From Thermodesulfovibrionales bacterium (GTDB taxonomy: Bacteria > Nitrospirota > Thermodesulfovibrionia > Thermodesulfovibrionales > SM23-35), in NCBI GenBank assembly GCA_022013235.1, contig JAKLQR010000242.1, forward strand, positions 1-5,763: a stretch of DNA of 5,763 nt. Direction: 5' to 3'. Below the pieces are notes generated by a model, which worked only from the letters and a program-made list of their open reading frames with translations, was not told where the DNA came from and ran no database searches. Position numbers and translations under genes: made by a program. Below are positions 1 to 4,582 of this stretch, in pieces. The stretch's first letter is position 1. Every line of letters starts with the position of its first letter.

Positions 1-1
1 A

Positions 2-181
2 GTAGTATCCCTGCATATTGAGGCGGTTCCTGAAGATCCGGAAGACAATAAGTTTATTGAATGTGCACTTACCTGTAAGGCAGATTATATTGTTTCAGGG
101 GACAGGCATCTTTTGAACTTAAAAGAATATGCAGGAATTAAGATCCTGAAAGCTTCAGAATTTTTAGCAATACTCTCATAG
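2..181 (+). CDS. PIN-domain toxin, C-terminal part (5' end outside window)
   Basis: The frame opening at base 2 encodes 59 residues ending at TAG 179-181. It contains DPEDNKFIECA and VSGDRHLLNL, the two acidic C-terminal motifs of the PIN-domain family often annotated as 'putative toxin-antitoxin system toxin component, PIN family'. By eye about half of 52 residues match the C-terminus of the complete PIN protein at 2313-2735, so the two are diverged paralogs. PIN proteins are metal-dependent ribonucleases, and the two Asp-containing motifs seen here contribute to the acidic metal site. The N-terminal LDTN motif and the partner antitoxin would lie upstream of the window. Repeat A with a terminator-like hairpin begins about 25 bp after the stop. 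The fold assignment is strong; pairing with an antitoxin is inferred. Confidence 0.85.
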   Translation, partial: VVSLHIEAVPEDPEDNKFIECALTCKADYIVSGDRHLLNLKEYAGIKILKASEFLAILS

Positions 182-205
182 ATAGAAGAGCAACGACTTT
201 TGAAG

Positions 206-271
206 TAAAAAACTAGGGACACTTCCCTGTTTATTGATCGAAACCAACCGGGCAAGACCATCTCCCGCATG
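206..271. repeat. Repeat A, copy 1 (about 66 bp)
   Basis: This matches 5206-5271 with a single difference (T/C at position 214 versus 5214). The unit begins with a run of A, carries a GGGACACTTCCC hairpin and ends in CTCCCGCATG. Both copies sit just after the stop codon of a TA-type gene. On the minus strand it reads MREMVLPG followed by INREVSL; a start resembling 'VLPG' recalls REP-associated Y1 transposases. It may therefore be a transposase-derived, non-autonomous remnant, which is an inference. Confidence 0.85.
214..235 (+). terminator. Hairpin plus T-rich tail after the partial PIN gene
   Basis: TAGGGA (214-219) pairs with TCCCTG (224-229) around a 4-base loop, counting one U-G wobble, and is followed by TTTATT. 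An A-rich stretch lies 5' of it. The position just after a stop codon fits a weak rho-independent terminator carried within repeat A. Confidence 0.4.
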
Positions 272-330
272 TGCTTAGTCCCGGAATTCCTTGTAAGAAC
301 ATTTCTCCAATGGATAAAACGCAAAACCGA

Positions 331-360
331 AAACCCTACACCTCCGAGGTGTAAGGTTTT
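331..360. repeat. Palindrome family, copy 1
   Basis: TACACCTCCGAGGTGTA at 337-353 is a perfect 8-bp inverted repeat around one central C. It extends outward, past one C/A mismatch, to AAACC on the left and GGTTT on the right. A-rich 5' and T-rich 3' flanks could make this copy a bidirectional terminator. Related copies lie at 1957-1973, 2746-2762, 3535-3551 and 4512-4530. Confidence 0.85.
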
Positions 361-382
361 AACAAGGAGTGTTTAAAAAGTC

Positions 383-568
383 ATGAAGGTATCTATCATC
401 ACAGCATCCTACAAATGTGGCCAAACAATTGAAGACTGCATACAAAGCATCATCAATCAGACATATTCCAATATTGAACATATCATTATTGACGGCGGGT
501 CAAGGGACGTAATTTTGAACAGACATCTTCACTACAACTTCCACTCCAGGGGGATAAAAAATAGCTAA
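383..568 (+). pseudogene. Truncated family-2 glycosyltransferase (5' end only)
   Basis: The first 40 or so residues (MKVSIITASY, then CIQSIINQTY and IEHIIIDGGS) match the N-terminal nucleotide-sugar-binding start of GT-A fold family-2 glycosyltransferases, which normally run to 250 residues or more. Similarity stops after IDGGSRD (about base 508). The remaining residues look random and the stop TAA (566-568) falls inside the octamer array. An AAGGAG sequence (364-369) lies about 13 bases before the ATG, slightly far. The catalytic acceptor region is absent, so no transferase activity is expected. The palindrome lies 29 bp upstream. I read this as a 5' gene end left by recombination. It could still be transcribed as a short peptide, but nothing supports a function. 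Confidence 0.7.
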
Positions 569-610
569 CCAGCTAACAACCTGATAAGCTGGCAAGTTTA
601 CGCTGCAAGA
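563..610. repeat. Degenerate 8-bp-period array 1
   Basis: Six octamers in register: AGCTAACC, AGCTAACA, ACCTGATA, AGCTGGCA, AGTTTACG, CTGCAAGA. Only part of each unit is conserved. The same AGCTGGCA-type unit and period occur at 4583-4620 and 5660-5723. Confidence 0.6.
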
Positions 611-620
611 CAAACAATAA

Positions 621-658
621 TACTCAATGAATGAGTAATAGTACTCAATGGCTGAGTA
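621..658. promoter_or_regulatory. Twin palindromic operator upstream of the ATPase gene
   Basis: Two copies of TACTCA-N5-TGAGTA occur at 621-637 and 642-658. Their starts are 21 bp apart, about two helical turns, which places two protein dimers on the same face of the DNA. The second copy occupies the -35 region of the promoter at 663-671, so binding would either repress or activate it. No separate regulator gene is visible nearby; the candidate binder is unknown. Confidence 0.75.
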
Positions 659-662
659 TTTA

Positions 663-671
663 TGATATAAT
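663..671 (+). promoter_or_regulatory. Extended -10 promoter, predicted leaderless
   Basis: TGATATAAT is a perfect extended -10 element (TGnTATAAT) and there is no good -35. Transcription starting about 7 bp downstream would begin at or next to the ATG at 677. No SD sequence precedes this ATG, so a leaderless mRNA is predicted. Confidence 0.6.
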
Positions 672-676
672 CCTGT

Positions 677-1861
677 ATGAAGTTTGAAAGATCTCTTGTG
701 AAAGTGCTTCTGAGGGCGCTTGGGAAACGTTCCGCTGTCTTTCAGGTGATCGTCGGACCCCGGCAGGTCGGAAAGACAACTATTGCCTACCAGGTGCTTA
801 AAAAACTACCCTATCCATCCGTATATGCATCGGCGGATTCCCCGCTGCCTCCGGGGCCTGAATGGATTGAGACACAATGGCGGCTCGCAGAGGTCGAGCT
901 GAAGAAGAGTAAAAAGCCTGTCATTCTTGTCCTGGATGAGATCCAAAAAGTGAGGGGGTGGGGTGAATCGCTCAAGCGGTTATGGGACAATGCAAGACAA
1001 GTGGGAGAGGATATCCGCCTGGTGGTGCTGGGATCTTCGGCCCTGCTCATGAATGAGGGGTTGACAGAGAGTCTTGCAGGGAGATTTTTTTTGAACCGGT
1101 GTTATCATTGGACTTATTCTGAGTGTAAAGAGTCGTTTGGCTGGGACCTGAAAAAATGGCTCTATTTTGGAGGCTATCCCGGTGCGGCAGAGTTTGCCGA
1201 TGGTGAATCGCAATGGAAGCGTTATGTGACAGACTCGTTAATTGAGGCTGTCCTGGCACGGGATGTACTTCAGATGCAGAAGATCACCAAACCTGCGCTT
1301 TTGCGGCACCTTTTTGCACTTGCAGCAACGTTTCCTGCGCAGATTTTCTCATATAATAAGATGCTGGGACAATTGCAGGACGCCGGGAATACCACCACTC
1401 TTGCGCATTACCTTAAACTGCTCGAAACGGCTTTCCTTGTAAGCGGACTGGAATTGTTCTCGAGAGGACAGATAAGGAAGAGGGGCAGCAGTCCAAAAAT
1501 GATTTTATGGAACAATGCACTGGTGAACGCCATTTCGACAAAAACGTTCAAAGAGTCTGTCAGCGATGAGGCATGGTGGGGACGTCTTGTCGAGAATGCT
1601 GCAGGCGCTCATTTCTGCAATAGCCTTCCGGGCAGCGAATATAATTTGACGTACTGGCGTGAAGCGGACAGAGAGGTTGACTTTGTAATCACGAGGGGAG
1701 CAGAAATATTAGCGATAGAGGTAAAAAGTGGACGCGGTGGCAAGAGTTCGGGTCTTGAGAGATTTCGTTCAAGATATCCGAATGCGCGGGTGCTGGTTAT
1801 AGGCGGCTCGGGTATTCCTTTGGAGAAGTTTTTTCTTGAGCCGGCTGAAGCGTGGTTGTGA
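677..1861 (+). CDS. AAA+ ATPase with C-terminal DUF4143 nuclease-like domain
   Basis: This 394-residue protein has the full architecture of the 'ATP-binding protein, DUF4143' family. Residues 27-35 form Walker A (GPRQVGKTT), 82-90 Walker B (VILVLDEIQ, D87/E88), 116-124 a sensor-1 strand (VVLGSSALL), and 133-138 LAGRFF with a candidate arginine finger R136; GGYPG follows at 165-169. Residues about 205-262 resemble a winged helix. The C-terminal DUF4143 part carries REVDFV (D335) and IEVKSG (E348, K350), matching the D...ExK pattern of PD-(D/E)XK restriction-like folds. Length is normal for the family. The start at 677 is set by the promoter and lack of any SD; expression looks leaderless. The gene is monocistronic, flanked by repeats. 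Cellular role of this family is not established; a mobile or defence-linked ATPase is a reasonable inference. No membrane segment is seen. Confidence 0.93.
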   Translation: MKFERSLVKVLLRALGKRSAVFQVIVGPRQVGKTTIAYQVLKKLPYPSVYASADSPLPPGPEWIETQWRLAEVELKKSKKPVILVLDEIQKVRGWGESLKRLWDNARQVGEDIRLVVLGSSALLMNEGLTESLAGRFFLNRCYHWTYSECKESFGWDLKKWLYFGGYPGAAEFADGESQWKRYVTDSLIEAVLARDVLQMQKITKPALLRHLFALAATFPAQIFSYNKMLGQLQDAGNTTTLAHYLKLLETAFLVSGLELFSRGQIRKRGSSPKMILWNNALVNAISTKTFKESVSDEAWWGRLVENAAGAHFCNSLPGSEYNLTYWREADREVDFVITRGAEILAIEVKSGRGGKSSGLERFRSRYPNARVLVIGGSGIPLEKFFLEPAEAWL

Positions 1862-1897
1862 AGAAAAAGCAAAAGTCTTACAACTCGAAATAAAAAG

Positions 1898-1948
1898 CAG
1901 GGTCAGGTCTCCACATTTCACAGAAGGACAGAACGAAAAATGGGGTTA
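1898..1948. repeat. Repeat B, copy 1 (51 bp), joined to palindrome copy 2
   Basis: It is identical over 51 bp to 5283-5333 and nearly identical to 3481-3525. It starts CAGGGTCAGGTCTCCAC and ends GAAAAATGGGGTTA; the CCACATTT near the start and AAATGGGG at the end form an imperfect inverted repeat. GGTCAGGTCT-type elements commonly accompany Y1/REP-associated transposases, so a non-autonomous mobile origin is inferred. The palindrome follows after eight bases. Confidence 0.9.
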
Positions 1949-1954
1949 TAAAAA

Positions 1955-1988
1955 CCTACACCTCCAAGGTGTAAGTAAAAGGTGTAGG
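1955..1988. repeat. Palindrome family, copy 2
   Basis: TACACCTCCAAGGTGTA (1957-1973) has a centre of CCA rather than CCG. A second, longer pairing is possible between CCTACACC (1955-1962) and GGTGTAGG (1981-1988), so this copy can form two competing hairpins. Confidence 0.75.
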
Positions 1989-2008
1989 TAAGTGGAGAGT
2001 GAATCGTA

Positions 2009-2063
2009 TTGAAATAACATATGTATAAAATGTATAATATGTATATACAATATATCAAAGGGG
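2009..2063 (+). promoter_or_regulatory. Promoter, iteron-like operator and RBS of the RHH/PIN operon
   Basis: TTGAAA (2009-2014), an 18-bp spacer and TATAAT (2033-2038) give a near-consensus sigma70 promoter with a start near 2045. Three ATGTATA direct repeats at 2021, 2030 and 2039 have an exact 9-bp period and cover the spacer, the -10 and the start site; GTATATAC (2041-2048) is palindromic. RHH antitoxins usually autoregulate through such short repeats. AAAGGGG (2057-2063) is an SD 7 bases before the ATG at 2071. Confidence 0.7.
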
Positions 2064-2070
2064 AAAAAGT

Positions 2071-2316
2071 ATGGGATCACAAATGATCATAAGAATTGAT
2101 GATGAAAAAAAGGAGATATTTTACCGGCTGGCGCGCATGGAAGGAAAGACCGCGAGCGAAAAGGTACGTGAAATGGTAGATGGCTATATCGAGCGGAGCG
2201 ACATAGGCCCTGTTATAGACAGCCTGTGGGAGAGAATCGGACAGAAAACACGGGAGAAGGGTTTCACCGAGGCTGACATCGAAAAGACGATACGGAAAGT
2301 GCGCAAGTCTCGTTGA
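2071..2316 (+). CDS. Ribbon-helix-helix antitoxin (VapB-like)
   Basis: An 81-residue protein whose N-terminal 40 residues form a ribbon-helix-helix unit: a strand QMIIRID (4-10), helix 1 around KKEIFYRLARMEG (13-25), a TASE turn and helix 2 KVREMVDGYIE (31-41). RHH dimers bind operator DNA. The charged C-terminal half (about 45-81) is the expected toxin-neutralising tail. It directly precedes the PIN toxin, with its stop overlapping the toxin start in a TTGA junction, so both are translationally coupled. Autoregulation through the ATGTATA iterons upstream is inferred. The start is supported by an AAAGGGG SD at 7-base spacing. The pair belongs to the VapBC-like type II class; the exact antitoxin subfamily is not resolved. 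Confidence 0.88.
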   Translation: MGSQMIIRIDDEKKEIFYRLARMEGKTASEKVREMVDGYIERSDIGPVIDSLWERIGQKTREKGFTEADIEKTIRKVRKSR

Positions 2317-2735
2317 AAGTTGTCCTCGATACTAATGTTTTTGTAGCATCGTTTCTGAACCCTGCGGGCACACCCAGGAAGATCATCGATCTGTGGAAGG
2401 ATGGACGGATCGTTCTCTGTCTCTGTGCGGAGATAATCGAAGAATATATCGATGTGCTCTCACGGTTTGGGCTTGAGAGCGAAAAAGAGCTTGAAGAGCT
2501 TCTTGAGGTTTTCAGAAAGAAAGTGCATATTCATTTTGTGGCTATTGACAGGCAGCTCAAACTGGTTACCGCTGATCCTGAGGACGATAAATTCGTGGAA
2601 TGTGCAATGTCTGCACAAGCAACCGTAGTTGTCTCCGGAGATAAGCATCTTCTTGATTTGAAACGCTATAAAAGCATAAGAATGTTATCTCCCTCCCAAT
2701 TCATTAGTTTCTTGCAACAGCAAAGCGAGAATTAA
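2313..2735 (+). CDS. PIN-domain toxin (VapC-like ribonuclease)
   Basis: This 140-residue protein has the usual PIN length and motifs: LDTNVF with D6, acidic residues in EIIEEY (40-45), DPEDDKFVECA (88-98) with D91/D92, and VSGDKHLL (107-114) with D110. These acids bind the metal ions used to cut RNA; VapC-type members cleave initiator tRNA or rRNA, but the target here cannot be read from sequence. The start is TTG at 2313, overlapping the antitoxin stop by four bases (TTGA); no SD lies at a usual distance, so coupling to the upstream gene is likely. It belongs to the same family as the partial PIN gene at the left edge of the window. All expected catalytic acids are present, so it looks intact. 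Confidence 0.92.
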   Translation: MKVVLDTNVFVASFLNPAGTPRKIIDLWKDGRIVLCLCAEIIEEYIDVLSRFGLESEKELEELLEVFRKKVHIHFVAIDRQLKLVTADPEDDKFVECAMSAQATVVVSGDKHLLDLKRYKSIRMLSPSQFISFLQQQSEN

Positions 2736-2745
2736 ATAAAAGGGC

Positions 2746-2762
2746 TACACCTCCGAGGTGGA
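2746..2762. repeat. Palindrome family, copy 3
   Basis: TACACCTCCGAGGTGGA differs from the perfect palindrome by one base in the right arm. It occupies the 47-bp gap between the PIN stop and the next antitoxin ATG, where it could act as attenuator, operator or RBS-sequestering hairpin. Confidence 0.75.
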
Positions 2763-2782
2763 AGTAGGGAGGTTTGAGGCTT

Positions 2783-3046
2783 ATGCCAAGGATAACACTC
2801 AAAGAAACTATTACTAAAGAGATAGAAATACCTATAGATACTCTTTGCGATATTATCGACAGCTTGAGTGTAACAGAAAGGAAGAAGGTCTTGGAAAGAG
2901 TGAAGGCGAAACCTGTGAAATTAACTCCCTTCAAGAAAGATACGATCGACTCGATTCTGGCAGATTTTGAAGCAACAAAGTTATATGAAGATGATTTTCT
3001 GAAAGATTTAAAAGAGGGCCTGAAAAAATCTTCTGCATACAGATAG
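2783..3046 (+). CDS. Antitoxin of a RelE/ParE-type pair
   Basis: An 87-residue, highly charged protein immediately before a RelE-like toxin gene. An N-terminal segment (MPRITLKETITKEIEIPIDT) leads into a helix (about 20-45), and the tail (55-84: DSILADF, LYEDDFLKDLKEGLKKSS) resembles the toxin-wrapping region of small antitoxins. I chose the ATG at 2783 because GGGAGG (2767-2772) lies 10 bases upstream; the TTG at 2774 would leave only one base after the SD. It follows the RHH/PIN operon by 47 bp with a palindrome between, and has no obvious promoter of its own, so read-through is possible. The assignment rests on size, composition and neighbour; I do not recognise a named subfamily. Confidence 0.72.
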   Translation: MPRITLKETITKEIEIPIDTLCDIIDSLSVTERKKVLERVKAKPVKLTPFKKDTIDSILADFEATKLYEDDFLKDLKEGLKKSSAYR

Positions 3047-3087
3047 ATCGACATGCTGATTATTGTCGACCTGAGAGATGACGAGAG

Positions 3088-3294
3088 ATGCACGGTCTAT
3101 CGAAAAAATGGGTAAAGGCAAAGAACCTCTTTGAGAATAATCCTTCTCATCCTTCCTTAAATACGGAACTGTTGGAACCCAAACACCGTCTGATTTATTC
3201 TTTCAGAATTGACAGAACCTATAGGGCGCTGTTCATTTGTTTGCCTGACAGTAAAATAGAAATAGTCGCAGTCACGAAGCATTACCGCAAATAG
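3088..3294 (+). CDS. RelE/ParE-superfamily toxin, N-terminally short
   Basis: The 68 residues match the RelE/ParE core from the first helices onward: LSKKW...NPSHPSL (4-24), then the beta-strand block YSFRIDRTYRALFI (37-50) and IEIVAVTKHYRK (57-68). R40, R43, R46 and H65 are candidate RNA-contact or catalytic residues. Family members usually run 80-95 residues, so the first strand and part of helix 1 (about 15-20 residues) are missing. An in-frame TGA at 3079 blocks any extension, and neither other frame gives a convincing N-terminus. Only GAGAG-like sequence precedes the ATG. The 41-bp gap after the antitoxin stop is unusual for such a pair. The gene may be decayed or encode a weakened toxin. 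Confidence 0.75.
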   Translation: MHGLSKKWVKAKNLFENNPSHPSLNTELLEPKHRLIYSFRIDRTYRALFICLPDSKIEIVAVTKHYRK

Positions 3295-3314
3295 ACATCG
3301 CTTTCCAAGGCAAC

Positions 3315-3456
3315 ATACTAAGACGGCTATAAGTAAAGCTACATCGATGTCATTCCCGCTTGTCGGGAATCTTTCTGAAAACCCGGAAGGATTGCGGACA
3401 AGCCGCAATGACAAAGAGCGATAAGAATGTCGCCTTACTAATGACCGTCTTAGTAT
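3315..3456. mobile_element. MITE-like element with 12-bp perfect terminal inverted repeats
   Basis: ATACTAAGACGG (3315-3326) is exactly inverted as CCGTCTTAGTAT (3445-3456). Similarity of the arms continues inward (AGTAARGC, ACAT). If TA is the target duplication (3316-3317 and 3454-3455), the element is 136 bp between the duplications, as expected for an IS630/Tc1-type insertion; that family assignment is an inference. Nested inside are two small hairpins described separately. No ORF is carried. Confidence 0.8.
3349..3412. repeat. Paired GTCATT hairpins inside the MITE
   Basis: 3349-3370 begins GTCATT and contains CCCGCTTGTCGGG. 3391-3412, read on the minus strand, begins GTCATT and contains GCGGCTTGTCCGC. 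Each folds into a 4-bp hairpin with a CTTGT loop, and the two also pair with one another. The differing stem bases are compensatory. Confidence 0.85.
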
Positions 3457-3480
3457 ATCAGGGGAAATAAACTAAAAAGT

Positions 3481-3525
3481 AGGGTCTACCACATTTCACA
3501 GAAGGACAGAACGAAAAATGGGGTT
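3481..3525. repeat. Repeat B, copy 2, joined to palindrome copy 4
   Basis: From CCACATTTCACAG onward it is identical to the other repeat B copies. Near its start AGGGTCAGGTCTCC has become AGGGTCTACC through a small indel. As in copy 1, the palindrome follows within ten bases, so the two form one composite unit of about 75 bp. Confidence 0.9.
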
Positions 3526-3534
3526 ACAAAAACC

Positions 3535-3551
3535 TACAACTCCGAGGTGTA
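3535..3551. repeat. Palindrome family, copy 4
   Basis: TACAACTCCGAGGTGTA carries one mismatch in the left arm. An outer pairing of GGTTAC (3522-3527) with GTAACC (3549-3554) is also possible and links it to repeat B. Confidence 0.75.
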
Positions 3552-3567
3552 ACCTAATGCATAACCT

Positions 3568-3657
3568 ATGACAAGGATACTATATTTTCTTTTCTACTGG
3601 TTTCCACCGCTCTTATGGATGGCATTCCTGTTTCCCACAAACGATGCGCTGACCTAA
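3568..3657 (+). pseudogene. Truncated VanZ-like membrane protein (5' end only)
   Basis: A 29-codon reading frame starts ATG ACA AGG and ends TAA. It contains LYFLFYWFPPLLWMAFLF (5-22), the first transmembrane segment typical of VanZ-family proteins, which have a W(L/F)PxLLWMxxIF pattern near the start and several more helices over 100 residues or more. Only this first helix is present. No SD is seen apart from GAGGTG in the palindrome 18 bases upstream. I interpret it as an amputated 5' gene end like the glycosyltransferase piece at 383. The alternative is a functional single-helix micropeptide, for which there is no support. Confidence 0.55.
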
Positions 3658-3683
3658 ACCTATCACCCATCACCTTTGAATAA

Positions 3684-3712
3684 TTGTAAAAGAACTGGCG
3701 CTTAGTTATACT
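3684..3712 (+). promoter_or_regulatory. Promoter of the MNT/HEPN operon, predicted leaderless
   Basis: TTGTAA (3684-3689), a 17-bp spacer and TATACT (3707-3712) make a good sigma70 promoter. A start seven bases downstream would be at the ATG of 3720. No SD is present, so leaderless translation is predicted, as for the ATPase gene. Confidence 0.6.
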
Positions 3713-3719
3713 TTAAACT

Positions 3720-4052
3720 ATGAAAGATATCAAACTCAGTGAAAATGAAAGAGCTGCTATTTTAAGGTTTAAGGAAGTTCTGACGGAAAAATATAATATT
3801 CTTGATTTTTGCATATTCGGGTCAAAGGCAAGGGGAGACGCTTCTCCGGAATCTGATATTGATATCATGATAGAAATAGAGGATTATAGACCAGAAATAG
3901 AATCTAAAATCAGGGATATTGCATTCGAAATAAACCTTGACCATGATTGTTTAATAACAACAACTATATTCAGCAAAAAAGAACTCGAGGAAGGCCCTCT
4001 CAGCGAATCGCCGCTTTATAAAACAATTGAAATGGAAGGTATGAGAGTTTGA
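3720..4052 (+). CDS. Minimal nucleotidyltransferase (MNT) of a MNT/HEPN TA pair (MntA-like)
   Basis: A 110-residue protein with the polymerase-beta-type nucleotidyltransferase signature GSKARGDASPESDIDIMIEI at 34-53: GS(34-35) for triphosphate binding and D46 and D48 as metal ligands. D76 in DHDCLITTT is a likely third acid. In studied MntA/HepT systems the MNT protein is the antitoxin and adds AMP units to a tyrosine of the HEPN toxin; a similar role is inferred from the adjacent HEPN gene. Its stop overlaps the HEPN start as TTGA. The ATG at 3720 lies at the predicted transcription start with no SD. Length and motif are typical and nothing looks degraded. Confidence 0.93.
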   Translation: MKDIKLSENERAAILRFKEVLTEKYNILDFCIFGSKARGDASPESDIDIMIEIEDYRPEIESKIRDIAFEINLDHDCLITTTIFSKKELEEGPLSESPLYKTIEMEGMRV

Positions 4053-4465
4053 CTATAGAAGAGAAAAGGGGAGAACTTGCAAAATATAGGATTAAACAAG
4101 CTGAAGAAAGTCTTGAGGAAGCCAAGTTTCTCTTATCCGGGAACAAAAGTCCTCGATCTGTTATCAACAGAGTATATTATGCAATGTTCTATTCTGTTCT
4201 GGCTTTGCTTATTTATGAACCATATTCATCATCAAAACACAGTGGTGTCTTGAGTTATTTCAACAGGCGCTTCATAAAAAAAGGTATTTTTGAAAAGGAA
4301 CTTGGTCGTTTTTTAAATCAGGCATTCGAGCTTAGACAACAGGAAGATTATCGTGAATATACGACACTGAACATAGAACTGATAACCCCATATATTGAAA
4401 AAGCAGAGAGTTTTATAAAAGCAGCAAAAGAATATCTGATCCACAACAAAAATATTCTCCCATAA
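4049..4465 (+). CDS. HEPN-domain protein (HepT-like toxin, UPF0332/COG1895 type)
   Basis: An all-helical 138-residue HEPN protein. NRVYYAMFY (40-48) is the conserved helix of the family, followed by SSKHSGV (61-67) and LRQQEDYREY (95-104). Many HEPN RNases use an Rx4-6H motif; here R96 is followed by Y101 and Y104 and no His, as in the COG1895 branch with an RxxxDY-like signature. Y101 or Y104 would be candidate targets for modification by the MNT partner. The start is TTG at 4049, overlapping the MNT stop by TTGA, so translation is coupled. HEPN partners of MNT act as RNases in characterised systems; whether this variant cuts RNA is uncertain. Confidence 0.9.
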   Translation: MTIEEKRGELAKYRIKQAEESLEEAKFLLSGNKSPRSVINRVYYAMFYSVLALLIYEPYSSSKHSGVLSYFNRRFIKKGIFEKELGRFLNQAFELRQQEDYREYTTLNIELITPYIEKAESFIKAAKEYLIHNKNILP

Positions 4466-4511
4466 CTTATAACCTATTACCCCTAATTATAAAACGTAAA
4501 CCATAAAAAAC

Positions 4512-4530
4512 TTGCACTTACGACGTGCAA
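4512..4530. repeat. Palindrome family, copy 5 (diverged)
   Basis: TTGCACTTACGACGTGCAA aligns without gaps to TTACACCTCCGAGGTGTAA. The outer pair A-T has become G-C, preserving pairing, and the stem is TTGCAC/GTGCAA with a 7-base loop. It is preceded by ATAAAAAAC, matching the ATAAAAACC before copy 2. Confidence 0.6.
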
Positions 4531-4540
4531 ATATCGAAAA

Positions 4541-4564
4541 TTGGAGTCAGGCCTTGAATCATAG
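4541..4564. repeat. Repeat C, copy 1
   Basis: GGAGTCAGGCCTTGAATC matches GGGGACAGGTCTTGAATC at 5343-5360 at 15 of 18 positions, and its beginning resembles the start of repeat B. It is a fragment of the GGTCAGGTCTTGAA type of intergenic element. Confidence 0.55.
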
Positions 4565-4582
4565 TCCGGATATAATGCTGGT

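Noticed and set aside
85..324. Minus-strand 79-residue frame crossing repeat A
   Set aside because: It runs antisense through the PIN gene end and repeat A; only the short MREMVLPG part recalls a transposase start, and no transposase motif follows.
811..1872. Minus-strand and alternate-frame open frames within the ATPase gene
   Set aside because: They are shadows of a gene with clear Walker A, Walker B and DUF4143 motifs, and their products have no recognisable domain.
2774..2782. TTG start at 2774 for the antitoxin
   Set aside because: The SD at 2767-2772 would be one base away; the ATG at 2783 has a 10-base spacing.
3047..3087. N-terminal extension of the RelE-like toxin by frameshift (ATG at 3053)
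   Set aside because: That frame reads MLIIVDLRDDERCTVYRKNG then stops and does not resemble the missing RelE strand and helix.
2704..3093. 129-residue minus-strand frame opposite the antitoxin gene
   Set aside because: It has low-complexity Ser-rich composition, no domain, and is opposite a gene with an SD and a toxin partner.
331..4530. Integron cassette array with attC sites
   Set aside because: The palindromes are far shorter than attC, no consistent GTTRRRY/RYYYAAC core pairs are seen, several modules have their own promoters, and no integrase is present.
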